Assembly: GCA_938009335.1 (NCBI GenBank)
Contig: CALLHT010000258.1
Coordinates: 1-30,665, forward strand
DNA length: 30,665 bases
Direction: 5' to 3'
Origin: an uncultured Rhizobiaceae group bacterium
GTDB taxonomy: Bacteria; Pseudomonadota; Alphaproteobacteria; Rhizobiales; Rhizobiaceae
Positions within the stretch are counted from its first letter, which is position 1. Each line of letters starts with the position of its first letter. The position numbers and the translations under genes were made by a program. Below the pieces are notes generated by a model, which was given only the letters and a program-made list of their open reading frames with translations, was not told where the DNA came from and ran no database searches. Of the stretch, positions 1 through 7,889 are shown one piece after another.

Positions 1-155
1 ATTGGAATAAGGTATGTCATCAGTGCCAGCATCAGCAGACCACCGCCAACACCTGCCGCTGCGGTCAGTCCTGACGTAAAGAAACTGGCGCCTATGAGTA
101 TAATTGCAGAAAATGCAGACAAACCTTCCGGGAGAAAGCTCGCCCCGAAACTCAA
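1..155 (-). CDS. TauE/SafE-family permease, N-terminal part only (cut by window edge)
   Basis: Reading the minus strand from a TTG at 153-155 gives about 51 residues before the window ends. They form a hydrophobic stretch with the pattern SFFTSGLTAAAGVGGGLL, typical of the first membrane segment of TauE/SafE (sulfite exporter-like) anion permeases, where a glycine-rich GxGGG follows the first helix turn. There is no in-frame ATG early in the gene. The TTG lies 3 bases after the stop of the NDUFA9-like gene, in the same frame, and an AAGAGGG ribosome binding site at the end of that gene sits about 7 bases upstream, so translation is probably coupled. The substrate cannot be told from this fragment; sulfite, sulfoacetate or other organic anions are known for the family. 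The family call is from pattern recognition on a short piece. Confidence 0.65.
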   Translation of the reverse strand, partial: MSFGASFLPEGLSAFSAIILIGASFFTSGLTAAAGVGGGLLMLALMTYLIP

Positions 156-158
156 GCG

Positions 159-1136
159 CTAGCCCTCTTCACGGCTAATATCAGTAAACTGACCATTGGG
201 ACGATATTGGACAAGGTAACTCGGTAAGATTGCCGCCATAGGTGTTGGTTTGATGCCTATACCTTCAAGCGTGAGACCGGCTTTTTCAGCTTCCGCGCTG
301 ACCACATTATCCGTTCTCAGCATCACAACTTGGTCGTAGGTAATCGGTGCGCCTGGCAACCAACCCATCAGCTTGCCGATCGCACTTGCTGCGAAGAATG
401 GCAAATTGATAAACATCTTCGAACGGCCAACCTCTTTGAGAAGCAGTTCAAGACATTCCCGGAACGACTTCACTTCCGGCCCACCCAGCTCATAGGTTTT
501 GCCCGCCTTTAATTCTCCATCCACAGCTTTAGCAACAGCTTCCGCCACATCGCCTACATAGATCGGCTGGAACTTGGTTGAGCCACCGCCAATCAAGGGA
601 AGCGCTGGCGCAATGCGGGACATCGCTCCAAATCGATTGAAGAAATCATCTTCCTGACCAAACACGATAGAGGGGCGAAGAATAATGGCAGATTTGATGA
701 TTTCCCGAACAGCGTCTTCTGCTTTGCCTTTAGTCTCACCATAGCCTGAATCAGACTCTGCATCCGCACCTATCGCAGACATATGGACGAGCTTAGCGCC
801 GGCATCTTTGGCAGCTTTCGCGACTGCCTTTGCACCGTAAAACTGGACCGCATCGAACTTTTGTTTTCCGCTCTCAGCAAGGATACCCACAAGATTAATC
901 ACGACACTGGAACCGCGAACAGCGGCGGCAACGGAGTCAGGATAGCGCAGGTTCGCCTGCATCAAATGAATTTGGCCCACATTCCCAAGCGGCTGCAAAA
1001 AGCCCGCAAGATCGGGGCGGCGACATGCAACCCGCACCTGATACCCACGGTTTGCCAGTGCACGCACAACATATCGACCCACAAATCCTGAGCCACCAAA
1101 AACGGTTACAAGTTCGGGAGTGGATGAAAGTTTCAT
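159..1136 (-). CDS. Complex I NDUFA9-like subunit (NAD(P)-binding epimerase fold)
   Basis: A 325-residue protein of the atypical short-chain dehydrogenase/NAD-dependent epimerase family. The N-terminus carries the Rossmann motif TVFGGSGFVGRYVVRAL (about residues 11-27), followed by NLVGILAE near residue 80 and HMSAIGAD near 117, as in the alphaproteobacterial homologues of mitochondrial complex I accessory subunit NDUFA9. The YxxxK of active dehydrogenases appears as YGETK (about 132-136). In this family the protein binds NADPH and stabilises NADH:ubiquinone oxidoreductase at the cytoplasmic side of the inner membrane; the catalytic role is doubtful. It is followed directly by a TauE/SafE permease gene and is divergent from the cytosine deaminase. 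The ATG at 1136 is preceded by an AGGAAA element. Confidence 0.88.
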   Translation of the reverse strand: MKLSSTPELVTVFGGSGFVGRYVVRALANRGYQVRVACRRPDLAGFLQPLGNVGQIHLMQANLRYPDSVAAAVRGSSVVINLVGILAESGKQKFDAVQFYGAKAVAKAAKDAGAKLVHMSAIGADAESDSGYGETKGKAEDAVREIIKSAIILRPSIVFGQEDDFFNRFGAMSRIAPALPLIGGGSTKFQPIYVGDVAEAVAKAVDGELKAGKTYELGGPEVKSFRECLELLLKEVGRSKMFINLPFFAASAIGKLMGWLPGAPITYDQVVMLRTDNVVSAEAEKAGLTLEGIGIKPTPMAAILPSYLVQYRPNGQFTDISREEG

Positions 1137-1203
1137 GAGATCATTTTCCTGATAGAATTTGATGAACTTCTAACGCCTCAAACAAGACTTGAAAAGGTGG
1201 CAT

Positions 1204-1232
1204 TTGACAATTCCTTCCTAACCTTGATTGTA
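1204..1232 (+). promoter_or_regulatory. Possible sigma-70-type promoter for the cytosine deaminase - upp pair
   Basis: A perfect TTGACA at 1204-1209 lies in the 117-base divergent gap. With a 16-base spacer the -10 position reads GATTGT (1226-1231), a three-of-six match to TATAAT, so the -10 is weak. The position, 22 or more bases before the start codon, is right for the two pyrimidine salvage genes. The assignment rests on the -35 match alone. Confidence 0.25.
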
Positions 1233-1253
1233 GGGTCAGGACTCAACCGGTGA

Positions 1254-1706
1254 ATGATGATGAATGAAACTGACACAAAGTTTTTGCGCTTGGCTTATGA
1301 AGAGGCATTAGGGGGCTATAATGAAGGCGGATGCCCGATTGGATCTGTACTAGCGCAGGGTGATACACTTATCGCGCAAGGCCGCAACCAAAGAGTCCAG
1401 CAAGGCGATCCAATCGCCCATGGCGAGATGGATTGCCTAAGGAAAGCAGGTCGTCAGAAAAGCTATAAAGGTATGACACTCTACACATCGCTCAGCCCGT
1501 GTATGATGTGCAGCGGCACGATCATACAGTTTGGCATCCCGCGTGTGGTGATCGGTGAAAATGTCACCTTTGGCGGGAATGAGGACTTGCTCAGGGAACG
1601 TGGTGTCGAAGTTATACTGGCACAAGACCCGGATTGCATTGCGCTGATGACCAAATTTATCGAAGAAAAACCCGAACTCTGGAACGAGGATATCGCAGAA
1701 GAATGA
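1254..1706 (+). CDS. Yeast-type cytosine deaminase (zinc nucleobase deaminase)
   Basis: A 150-residue cytidine/deoxycytidylate deaminase-fold enzyme. The zinc site is complete: HGE with His56 and the proton-shuttling Glu58, and SPCMMC with Cys83 and Cys86. Beyond these motifs it resembles the fungal cytosine deaminase Fcy1 (EC 3.5.4.1) along its length: EGGxPIG near residue 25, NxRxQxG near 45, IPRVVIGEN near 113 and a KPELWNEDI tail like the fungal PxxWxEDI end. Cytosine would be converted to uracil plus ammonia in the cytosol. Most bacteria use the unrelated amidohydrolase CodA for this reaction. The stop overlaps the start of upp (ATGA), which fits immediate capture of uracil as UMP. Starts at 1254, 1257 and 1260 are all ATG; a GGTGA at 1249-1253 favours 1260. 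A guanine deaminase or tRNA deaminase role is less likely. Confidence 0.85.
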   Translation: MMMNETDTKFLRLAYEEALGGYNEGGCPIGSVLAQGDTLIAQGRNQRVQQGDPIAHGEMDCLRKAGRQKSYKGMTLYTSLSPCMMCSGTIIQFGIPRVVIGENVTFGGNEDLLRERGVEVILAQDPDCIALMTKFIEEKPELWNEDIAEE

Positions 1707-2335
1707 ACGACCAAGTAACCGTTGTTGATCACCCGCTTATTCAACACAAACTCACATTAATGCGTCAAAAGGAGACTTCGTCTGCAGTCTTCCGTCAATT
1801 GCTACGCGAAATATCCACACTCCTCACCTATGAAGTCCTACGCGACTTGCCTATGACCACAAAGGCAATAGAAACACCACTTGAGCCTATGGATGCGCCT
1901 GTTCTAGCCGGAAAGAAATTGGCGTTCGTGTCAATACTTCGCGCAGGAAATGGCCTCTTAGACGGCATGCTTGATCTCGTACCCTCTGCCCGTGTGGGGT
2001 ATATTGGCATGTATCGCGACCACGACACGCTGCAACCGGTTGAGTATTATTTGAAAGTGCCAAGCGAGCTCGAAGAGCGTTTGGTCATTGCGGTTGATCC
2101 GATGCTGGCTACATCAAACTCTGCTTCCGCTGCAATCACACGCCTCAAACAAGCAGGAGCTAAAAATATCAAGTTCGTTTGCCTGCTGGCAGCACCTGAA
2201 GGCATTGAAGCACTTTCAAAAGCACATCCGGACGTGCCAATCTTCACCGCGGCAGTTGATAGCCATCTCAGCGAGATCGGCTACATTGTACCAGGCCTTG
2301 GCGACGCTGGAGACCGGATGTTCGGCACCAAATAG
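1703..2335 (+). CDS. upp: Uracil phosphoribosyltransferase
   Basis: A 210-residue type I phosphoribosyltransferase that makes UMP from uracil and PRPP in pyrimidine salvage; family members are about 208-210 residues. Seen motifs: SILRAGNGLLDGM (77-89), the PRPP loop VDPMLATSNSA (131-141; many orthologues have GGS after the AT) and the uracil-binding tail GLGDAGDRMFGTK at the very end. The ATG at 1703 overlaps the TGA of the cytosine deaminase, giving a normal-length N-terminus beginning MNDQVTVVDHP; an upstream in-frame ATG at 1634 would lie inside the deaminase gene and is not used. The stop at 2333-2335 directly abuts the stop of the convergent permease gene, so no terminator can fit between them. 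Confidence 0.95.
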   Translation: MNDQVTVVDHPLIQHKLTLMRQKETSSAVFRQLLREISTLLTYEVLRDLPMTTKAIETPLEPMDAPVLAGKKLAFVSILRAGNGLLDGMLDLVPSARVGYIGMYRDHDTLQPVEYYLKVPSELEERLVIAVDPMLATSNSASAAITRLKQAGAKNIKFVCLLAAPEGIEALSKAHPDVPIFTAAVDSHLSEIGYIVPGLGDAGDRMFGTK

Positions 2336-3304
2336 CTACTTCGAATACGGTTGACCGATAGCTGCAGGCGGGGATGCTTTGCCTATGAACCCCGCCAATA
2401 AGAGCACAACCATGATGTAAGGCAGAGCTAGCATGAGCTGTGTTGGAGCTTCTCCAATAAGAGGAAGATCAACACCTTGCAAACGCGCACTCATTGCTTC
2501 CAGAAAGCCAAATAGCAAACACGCATACAAAGCCGGAACCGGGCGCCATTTCCCAAAAATTACCGCAGCAAGCGCGATGTATCCCTTGCCAGCAGACATC
2601 TCTTTCACAAACCCGGCACCTTGCCCGATTGAGAGGTAAGCGCCCGCAATGCCGCATAAAAGACCGGCCAGAATAACTGCCCGGTAACGCAGGAACGAAA
2701 CGGAAATCCCCGCACAATCAACTGCCTTGGGCACTTCACCAACGGCACGTAGCCTGAGACCAAACCGTGTCTTATAGAGGAGAAACGCACTTAGGGGCAC
2801 GAGTATCAAGGCGATATAAACCAGTATATTATGCCCGCTGATGAGTTCTCTATAGATCGAACCCAGTAAGGGAACCGAATCAAGAGTATCAACCAGCCAC
2901 CATTCAATCGGGCGGAAACGCTCTGTGCCTCCCAACGGCGGCGTCTGCCCCCCTTGTCTGAATAGCGCAATGCCGATTGTCACGGTTAAACCAGAAGCAA
3001 GAATGTTAATCGCTAATCCGCTTACGACCTGATTGCCCTTATGCGTGATACAGGCAAACCCGTGAACAACAGCCAAAATGACAGAAGCAAACATAGCAGC
3101 AAGCACACCCAGCCACGGAGAACCGGACATTGAAGCCACTGCGGCCGCAACAAAAGCGCCCATCAACATTTTGCCTTCAAGTGAAATATCAATAATGCCG
3201 GAACGTTCTGAAAAGATCCCGGCCATTGCACAAAGGATCAACGGCGTCGCAAGACGAAACGTTGCATCAAGCGTCAGCAGAAACTGATAGGCAAATTCAG
3301 CCAC
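2336..3304 (-). CDS. ABC transporter permease, nucleoside (NupC/YufQ-like), last gene of operon
   Basis: A 322-residue polytopic membrane protein of the BPD_transp_2 (RbsC/BMP-associated) permease family. About eight to ten hydrophobic segments are visible, with early conserved GIFSERSGIIDISLEGKMLMGAF (in pieces near residues 29-51) and a central cytoplasmic LRAVGEVPKAVDCAGI (about 181-196) that contacts the ATPase. With the preceding permease it would form the heterodimeric channel of a nucleoside importer. The start is GTG at 3304, placed by a perfect AGGAGG six bases upstream inside the previous gene, whose stop overlaps this start by eight bases. The end abuts the upp stop. Substrate is inferred from the neighbouring nucleoside hydrolase and ribokinase. 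Confidence 0.9.
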   Translation of the reverse strand: MAEFAYQFLLTLDATFRLATPLILCAMAGIFSERSGIIDISLEGKMLMGAFVAAAVASMSGSPWLGVLAAMFASVILAVVHGFACITHKGNQVVSGLAINILASGLTVTIGIALFRQGGQTPPLGGTERFRPIEWWLVDTLDSVPLLGSIYRELISGHNILVYIALILVPLSAFLLYKTRFGLRLRAVGEVPKAVDCAGISVSFLRYRAVILAGLLCGIAGAYLSIGQGAGFVKEMSAGKGYIALAAVIFGKWRPVPALYACLLFGFLEAMSARLQGVDLPLIGEAPTQLMLALPYIMVVLLLAGFIGKASPPAAIGQPYSK

Positions 3305-4415
3305 GCGCCGCCTCCTGCTTAGTCATCCAACGTTTAAGAACTCGCGAGACCCATGGATTAAACATATAGGCGAGCGCACCGGAGAATAGGATAATCATGC
3401 CTTGCATCAGCAGCGCCATATCACGCGTGATAGTTTGGAATTCAAAATCCAATTCCGCGCCACCTTGGTAAATGGCACCAAACAGAAAGCTTGCCAGAAA
3501 AATGCCAACTGGATGATTGCGCCCCATCAAAGCAACCGCGATGCCGGTAAACCCATAGCCGGATGTAAAATTCAAGACGACACGGTGTTGAACACCCATC
3601 AATTCATTGATTGCCAGTAAACCGGCCAATGCACCCGAAAGCGCCATGGCAATGACGATGATCTTCGGCACATTGATACCAGCATAACGCGCGGCTTCTG
3701 GATTTTGCCCGACAGTGCGGATTTCGTAACCAAGCTTGGTACGCCAGATGAGAAACCAAAAGCCAATCAAGCAAATCAATGCCAGAAGAAACGAGAGATT
3801 GAGCGGAGAATTTCCCAGAAAAGAAAACACACCGCCCCAGATTTCATGCAGTTTTGGAACAAGCGCGCTCTCACCGAACTTTGGCGTCTGCGGAGATTGT
3901 TGCCCCGGCTCAATCAACGGACCAACCAACAGCCACACCATGATTGACCCGGCAATGAAGTTGAACATAATTGTCGTGATGACGATATGGCTTCCGCGAT
4001 AGGCTTGTAAAATTCCCGGAATTAGCCCCCAAGCTGCTCCAAAAAGCGCAGCGGCAACAATCGCCAGTGGAATAACCAGAAGTGCGGGAAACACTGGCGC
4101 CAACCAAAGCGCAACCAAGCCTGCACCAAGGCCGCCGATATAGGCCTGTCCTTCCCCACCGATGTTGAACATCATCGCATGAAACGCGATTGCCACCGCA
4201 AGTCCGGTAAAAATGAAATTCGTCGTATAGTAGAGCGTGTAGCCGAGACTGCCCGAATAAAAGAATGCTCCCTTAATCATAACCCATAGAGCTGTAAACG
4301 GGTTTTCGCCCAAAAAGAATATGATCACGCCACATACTGCCAAGGCGGCCAACAAATTCAAAAGCGGCAGGAGAACAACGTCCGCCCAGCGCGGCAGATC
4401 AGAAGATGGCATCAT
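3297..4415 (-). CDS. ABC transporter permease, nucleoside (NupB/YufP-like)
   Basis: A 372-residue membrane protein of the same permease family as its downstream neighbour, but longer at the N-terminus. The conserved block FHAMMFNIGGEGQAYIGG (about residues 77-94) and the cytoplasmic loop IRTVGQNPEAARYAGI (about 231-246) identify the BMP-system permease type. It probably pairs with the product of 2336-3304 to form the inner-membrane pore for nucleosides. The ATG at 4415 overlaps the stop of the ATPase gene by four bases (ATGA), indicating translational coupling; a second ATG at 4412 follows immediately. Confidence 0.9.
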   Translation of the reverse strand: MMPSSDLPRWADVVLLPLLNLLAALAVCGVIIFFLGENPFTALWVMIKGAFFYSGSLGYTLYYTTNFIFTGLAVAIAFHAMMFNIGGEGQAYIGGLGAGLVALWLAPVFPALLVIPLAIVAAALFGAAWGLIPGILQAYRGSHIVITTIMFNFIAGSIMVWLLVGPLIEPGQQSPQTPKFGESALVPKLHEIWGGVFSFLGNSPLNLSFLLALICLIGFWFLIWRTKLGYEIRTVGQNPEAARYAGINVPKIIVIAMALSGALAGLLAINELMGVQHRVVLNFTSGYGFTGIAVALMGRNHPVGIFLASFLFGAIYQGGAELDFEFQTITRDMALLMQGMIILFSGALAYMFNPWVSRVLKRWMTKQEAARG

Positions 4416-5980
4416 GCTGCAGCTTCCGTTTCGATGCCAGCCATCATCATGCCAATCTTCTCTTGCGACGCGGCAGCCTGGTCGACAATCCCAACAATCT
4501 CACCTTCATTCATCACCATGATACGGTCTGAGAGACTTAGGATCTCTTCAAGTTCAACTGAGACAAGAAGAATAGCGCAGCCCTCATCCCGCAAACGGAT
4601 CAGCTGTTTGTGAATGAACTCAATCGCGCCTACATCCACACCGCGCGTCGGCTGACCAACGAGCAGTATTTCAGGATCGCGATCCACTTCGCGTCCAATA
4701 ACAATTTTCTGCTGATTCCCGCCGGAGAAATTGCTGGCATTCAGATTTGGATTGGGTGGGCGAACATCATGATCACGCATGAGAGTTTTGCAGCGATCAA
4801 GAATTCCTTCCTGATTGAGGAATAGACCGCGCTTAAATCTGTCATCATGATGATACCCAAGGATCGCATTCTCCTGAGCCTCGAAACTGAGTACCAATCC
4901 GTGCTCGTGCCGGTCCTCCGGAATATGTGCGATGCCCAGTTCACGCATGGCACTTGGCGAGAGAGCGCTATCCCCGTTTACAATCTGATCCAGTATGGTG
5001 AAAGAACCGCTCGTTGCTGCACGCATGCCGGACAAAATCTCCAGCAACTCAGTCTGACCGTTTCCCGCAACACCTGCGACCCCTAAAATCTCGCCTGCGC
5101 GCAAATCAAAGGAAACATTTTTGAGGAGCGTATTTCCTACGGCTGATCGACAGTTAATCGATGAAGCGCTTAGCTTTACTTCTTTCGGATCAGCCGGGCC
5201 TTTCTCCACACTCAACAAAACATCACGCCCGACCATGAGTCGCGCTAATTCCTCCGGATTGGTTTGAGTTGTCTCGCGGTGCGCAACCATCTCGCCATCA
5301 CGCATGACTGAAACATAGTCGGTAATCGACATGATCTCTTCCAGCTTGTGCGTAATCAAAAGGACCGTTACTCCGTCATCTCTTAAAGAACGCAAGATAT
5401 TGAAAAGTTGCGCTGCTTCGCCTGGTGTCAGAACGCCGGTCGGCTCGTCGAGAATGAGAAGGCGGGCTCCTCCCTTAATCGCTTTAATAATCTCAACGCG
5501 CTGGCGAATGCCAACCGGCAAATCTTCGATCAGTGCATGCGGATCGACACCCATGCCGTAATTCTTAGAAAGCGATTGAAGCCTTTCCAGCGTTTGCTCA
5601 CGACCTTCTGCAAGAAGGGAGCCGCCCTCAGAACCAAGCATCACATTATCCAGAACACTCATATTTGGAACCAACATAAAATGTTGATGCACCATGCCAA
5701 TGCCTAACGAGATTGCATCCGCACTCGTCCTTATGGTCTTCAAGCTATCAAAAACCGAAATGGTGCCATGATCCGGCGTCTGCAAACCAAAAATGATATT
5801 CATCAACGTAGATTTGCCTGCACCATTCTCACCGACAATGCCGTGAATGGTTCCAGCTTTTACATCAAGCGAGATATCGCGATTGGCATGCACAGCACCA
5901 AACGATTTACTGATGCCATCCAACCTTAGGGCAAAAGAATGGGCGCCATCGCGCCCATCCATGTTTTTTTCACTTACCAT
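4412..5980 (-). CDS. ABC transporter ATP-binding protein, two-domain (NupA/YufO-like)
   Basis: A 522-residue fusion of two ABC domains that would power nucleoside import. Domain 1 has Walker A GENGAGKST (50-58), a Q-loop around GMVHQHF, an atypical signature LPVGIRQRVE in place of LSGGQ, and Walker B LLILDEPTGVL. Domain 2 has a degenerate Walker A (VAGNGQTEL), a good signature FSGGNQQK and a Walker B reading ILLVGQPTRGVD, where the usual Asp-Glu is Gly-Gln. This asymmetry, with one competent and one degenerate site, is normal for the sugar/nucleoside class of dual ATPases. It sits 17 bases after the binding protein gene and overlaps the permease gene. No strong ribosome binding site precedes ATG 5980; Met7 (ATG at 5962) is an alternative. 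Confidence 0.92.
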   Translation of the reverse strand: MVSEKNMDGRDGAHSFALRLDGISKSFGAVHANRDISLDVKAGTIHGIVGENGAGKSTLMNIIFGLQTPDHGTISVFDSLKTIRTSADAISLGIGMVHQHFMLVPNMSVLDNVMLGSEGGSLLAEGREQTLERLQSLSKNYGMGVDPHALIEDLPVGIRQRVEIIKAIKGGARLLILDEPTGVLTPGEAAQLFNILRSLRDDGVTVLLITHKLEEIMSITDYVSVMRDGEMVAHRETTQTNPEELARLMVGRDVLLSVEKGPADPKEVKLSASSINCRSAVGNTLLKNVSFDLRAGEILGVAGVAGNGQTELLEILSGMRAATSGSFTILDQIVNGDSALSPSAMRELGIAHIPEDRHEHGLVLSFEAQENAILGYHHDDRFKRGLFLNQEGILDRCKTLMRDHDVRPPNPNLNASNFSGGNQQKIVIGREVDRDPEILLVGQPTRGVDVGAIEFIHKQLIRLRDEGCAILLVSVELEEILSLSDRIMVMNEGEIVGIVDQAAASQEKIGMMMAGIETEAAA

Positions 5981-5997
5981 AATAAGGAAGCTATCCG

Positions 5998-7005
5998 TCA
6001 GCCTGCAGGGCAGGTATTGTCGCTGCGATAATCATGAACCGCAACTTTACCTGCCACAATCTCCGCACTTGCTGCATCAATCTTGGCTTTCATATCATCA
6101 GTGATGAGATCTTTGTTGTTCTCATCCAATGCCCAGCCAACACCACCTTCTGCTAAGCCTAAGGTGCGCACACCGGTATCAAACTTGCCTGACATTGCAT
6201 CTTTCATGGTTTGATACGCTGCGACATCGACCCGCTTCAACATAGAAGTGAGAACGGAACCCGGTGCAAGATGGTTTTGATTTGAGTCCACACCAATGGA
6301 GAATTTACCCGCATCGGCTGCTGCACGAATAACACCAATGCCTGTTCCACCGGCGGCCTGATAAACCACATCCGCACCACGATCGATTTGGCTCTGCGTG
6401 AGTTCCGCACCCTTGCCTGGATCATTCCACGCAGCTGGCGTAGTGCCAGTCATATTCTGGAGAATTTGGACATCACCATTAACCGCCTTTGCACCTTGCA
6501 CATAGCCGCAAGCAAATGCACGGATGAGTGGAATATCCATACCACCTACAAAGCCAACGGTACCGGTTTTTGAAGCAAGCGCGGCAGCCATGCCGACGAG
6601 ATAGCTTCCTTCATGCTCTTTAAACGCGTATTGGCGAAGATTCGGCTTATCGAGCCAACTCACATCAATGATCGCAAAATCCTTATCCGGATTTTCACCA
6701 GCCACTTTGTCAATCGCATCTGCTTGTGCAAACCCAACACCTAGTACTAGCGTTGCGCCACGCTGAACCATACGCTGCATCGCTTGCTCACGCTGCGCTT
6801 CATTGGTGACTTCAAATTCCATCACCTCAATACCGGTTTCATCGGTGAAGCGTTTAATGCCGTTGAAAACCCCTTCATTAAAGGATTTGTCAAACTTGCC
6901 GCCCATGTCATAGATCACGGCTGGCTTGAAATCTTCAGCCCATGCAGCAGCGGACGTTGCCAAAGCAACGGTACCTGCCAAGGCCAATTTCATAAGCTTT
7001 TTCAT
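5998..7005 (-). CDS. BMP-family nucleoside-binding periplasmic protein
   Basis: A 335-residue periplasmic binding protein of the BMP/PnrA family. It begins with a signal peptide (MKKLMKLALAG and an AWA cleavage site near residue 23) and no lipobox cysteine, so it should be soluble in the periplasm. Family blocks include IYDMGGKFDKSFNEGVFNG (about 31-49), VGFVGGMDIPLIRAF (about 149-163), VYQAAGGTGIGV (about 214-225) and the GVDSNQNHLAPGSVLTSMLK block (in two pieces near 237-256). Known BMP proteins bind purine or pyrimidine nucleosides, and the operon partners support that here. GGGAGAG upstream of the ATG at 7005 is a strong ribosome binding site, which suits the high stoichiometry needed for a binding protein. 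Confidence 0.92.
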   Translation of the reverse strand: MKKLMKLALAGTVALATSAAAWAEDFKPAVIYDMGGKFDKSFNEGVFNGIKRFTDETGIEVMEFEVTNEAQREQAMQRMVQRGATLVLGVGFAQADAIDKVAGENPDKDFAIIDVSWLDKPNLRQYAFKEHEGSYLVGMAAALASKTGTVGFVGGMDIPLIRAFACGYVQGAKAVNGDVQILQNMTGTTPAAWNDPGKGAELTQSQIDRGADVVYQAAGGTGIGVIRAAADAGKFSIGVDSNQNHLAPGSVLTSMLKRVDVAAYQTMKDAMSGKFDTGVRTLGLAEGGVGWALDENNKDLITDDMKAKIDAASAEIVAGKVAVHDYRSDNTCPAG

Positions 7006-7041
7006 ATACTCTCTCCCTTGAACTGACTCTAATAAAGTTTC

Positions 7042-7884
7042 TTATTTAAGACCGATTTCCCGCAACCGCTCATCCAAATATTCACCTGCGGTTTGGTGTT
7101 CATCCAACTGCACTTCGGGTCGCGGATGAACGAACAGTGGCATCGAATATCGTGATCGGTTTTCCTGACCTTCAGGATTGACGACCTTATGCGGTGTAGA
7201 AGGATAGTATCCCTTTGTGGCTTTCGACAACATGTCACCGGAATTGATCGTAATATATCCAGCCTGACACGGCACATCGTGCCAATTTCCGTGTTTGTCT
7301 TTTGCCTGTAAACCGGGCTCGCTGCCAGTTACCAATAGTGTGATCAGGTTGATATCTTCATGTTCAGCAGCACGCACTTCTCCCGGAACAATATCTTCCG
7401 GCACAGGCGGATAATGCAGAACCCGTAGTAAATTATCATTGCTGCCATCGACCATCTCAGCCAATGATTGAGAGAGTTGGCCCGTGATATCATCAGGTGA
7501 ATTCTCATCCAGCCAGCCGAGCAGTGTTTTGCCGATGCCGATCATCTCACTTTGGAAAGGTCGCGTCTCACCTTCAACACCATCCGGCACAGGGCGGTCT
7601 TCATAAATATGATAGAACTCTTTCAGATCTTTGTGCGACGCGCCTTTAGCATTCTCAGACTTGAACCCATAGTAGCCATGCACCTCGCCGGTTCTTACAG
7701 CAAAATCTGGTTTGTCATCACGGGCAAAGAACGTTTTCCATGTATCATACATGCGGCCAATCTTGTCTTCCGTTACCGGATGATCCTTCAAGATTGCAAA
7801 GCCGGTTTCATGCAAAGATTTGGCAAACTTCTGACCCGCTTGCGGATCAGAATAGCTAATGGCCAATACATTGAAATCTGACAT
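7042..7884 (-). CDS. 2-oxoglutarate/Fe(II)-dependent oxygenase, isopenicillin N synthase family
   Basis: A 280-residue cytosolic oxygenase. Its iron triad is visible as His175-x-Asp177 (in AAEHEDINLITLL) and distal His232 (STPHKVV); Arg245-x-Ser247 (RYSMP) is the 2-oxoglutarate anchor. The HYPPV block near 157 and GDMLSKAT near 216 complete the fold. It lies between the nucleoside hydrolase (5-base gap) and the nucleoside-binding protein (36-base gap), so its substrate is likely a nucleoside, a freed base or a ribose derivative. The core (DNLLRVLHYP, EVRAAEHxD, ITLL) reminds me of fungal thymine 7-hydroxylase, a member of the same family that oxidises the methyl group of thymine. That function is an inference; the family is broad. 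ATG 7884 lies only a few bases after the hydrolase stop. Confidence 0.82.
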   Translation of the reverse strand: MSDFNVLAISYSDPQAGQKFAKSLHETGFAILKDHPVTEDKIGRMYDTWKTFFARDDKPDFAVRTGEVHGYYGFKSENAKGASHKDLKEFYHIYEDRPVPDGVEGETRPFQSEMIGIGKTLLGWLDENSPDDITGQLSQSLAEMVDGSNDNLLRVLHYPPVPEDIVPGEVRAAEHEDINLITLLVTGSEPGLQAKDKHGNWHDVPCQAGYITINSGDMLSKATKGYYPSTPHKVVNPEGQENRSRYSMPLFVHPRPEVQLDEHQTAGEYLDERLREIGLK

Positions 7885-7889
7885 GCGTC

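Noticed and set aside
1..155. Link between the TauE/SafE permease and sulfite release by the PLP lyase 16 kb away
   Set aside because: The genes are far apart and the permease is linked to the NDUFA9-like gene; the substrate is unknown.
4412..5980. Degenerate second ATP site as a sign of gene decay
   Set aside because: Loss of the Walker B acid in one half is normal for this class of dual ATPases, and the rest of the gene is intact.
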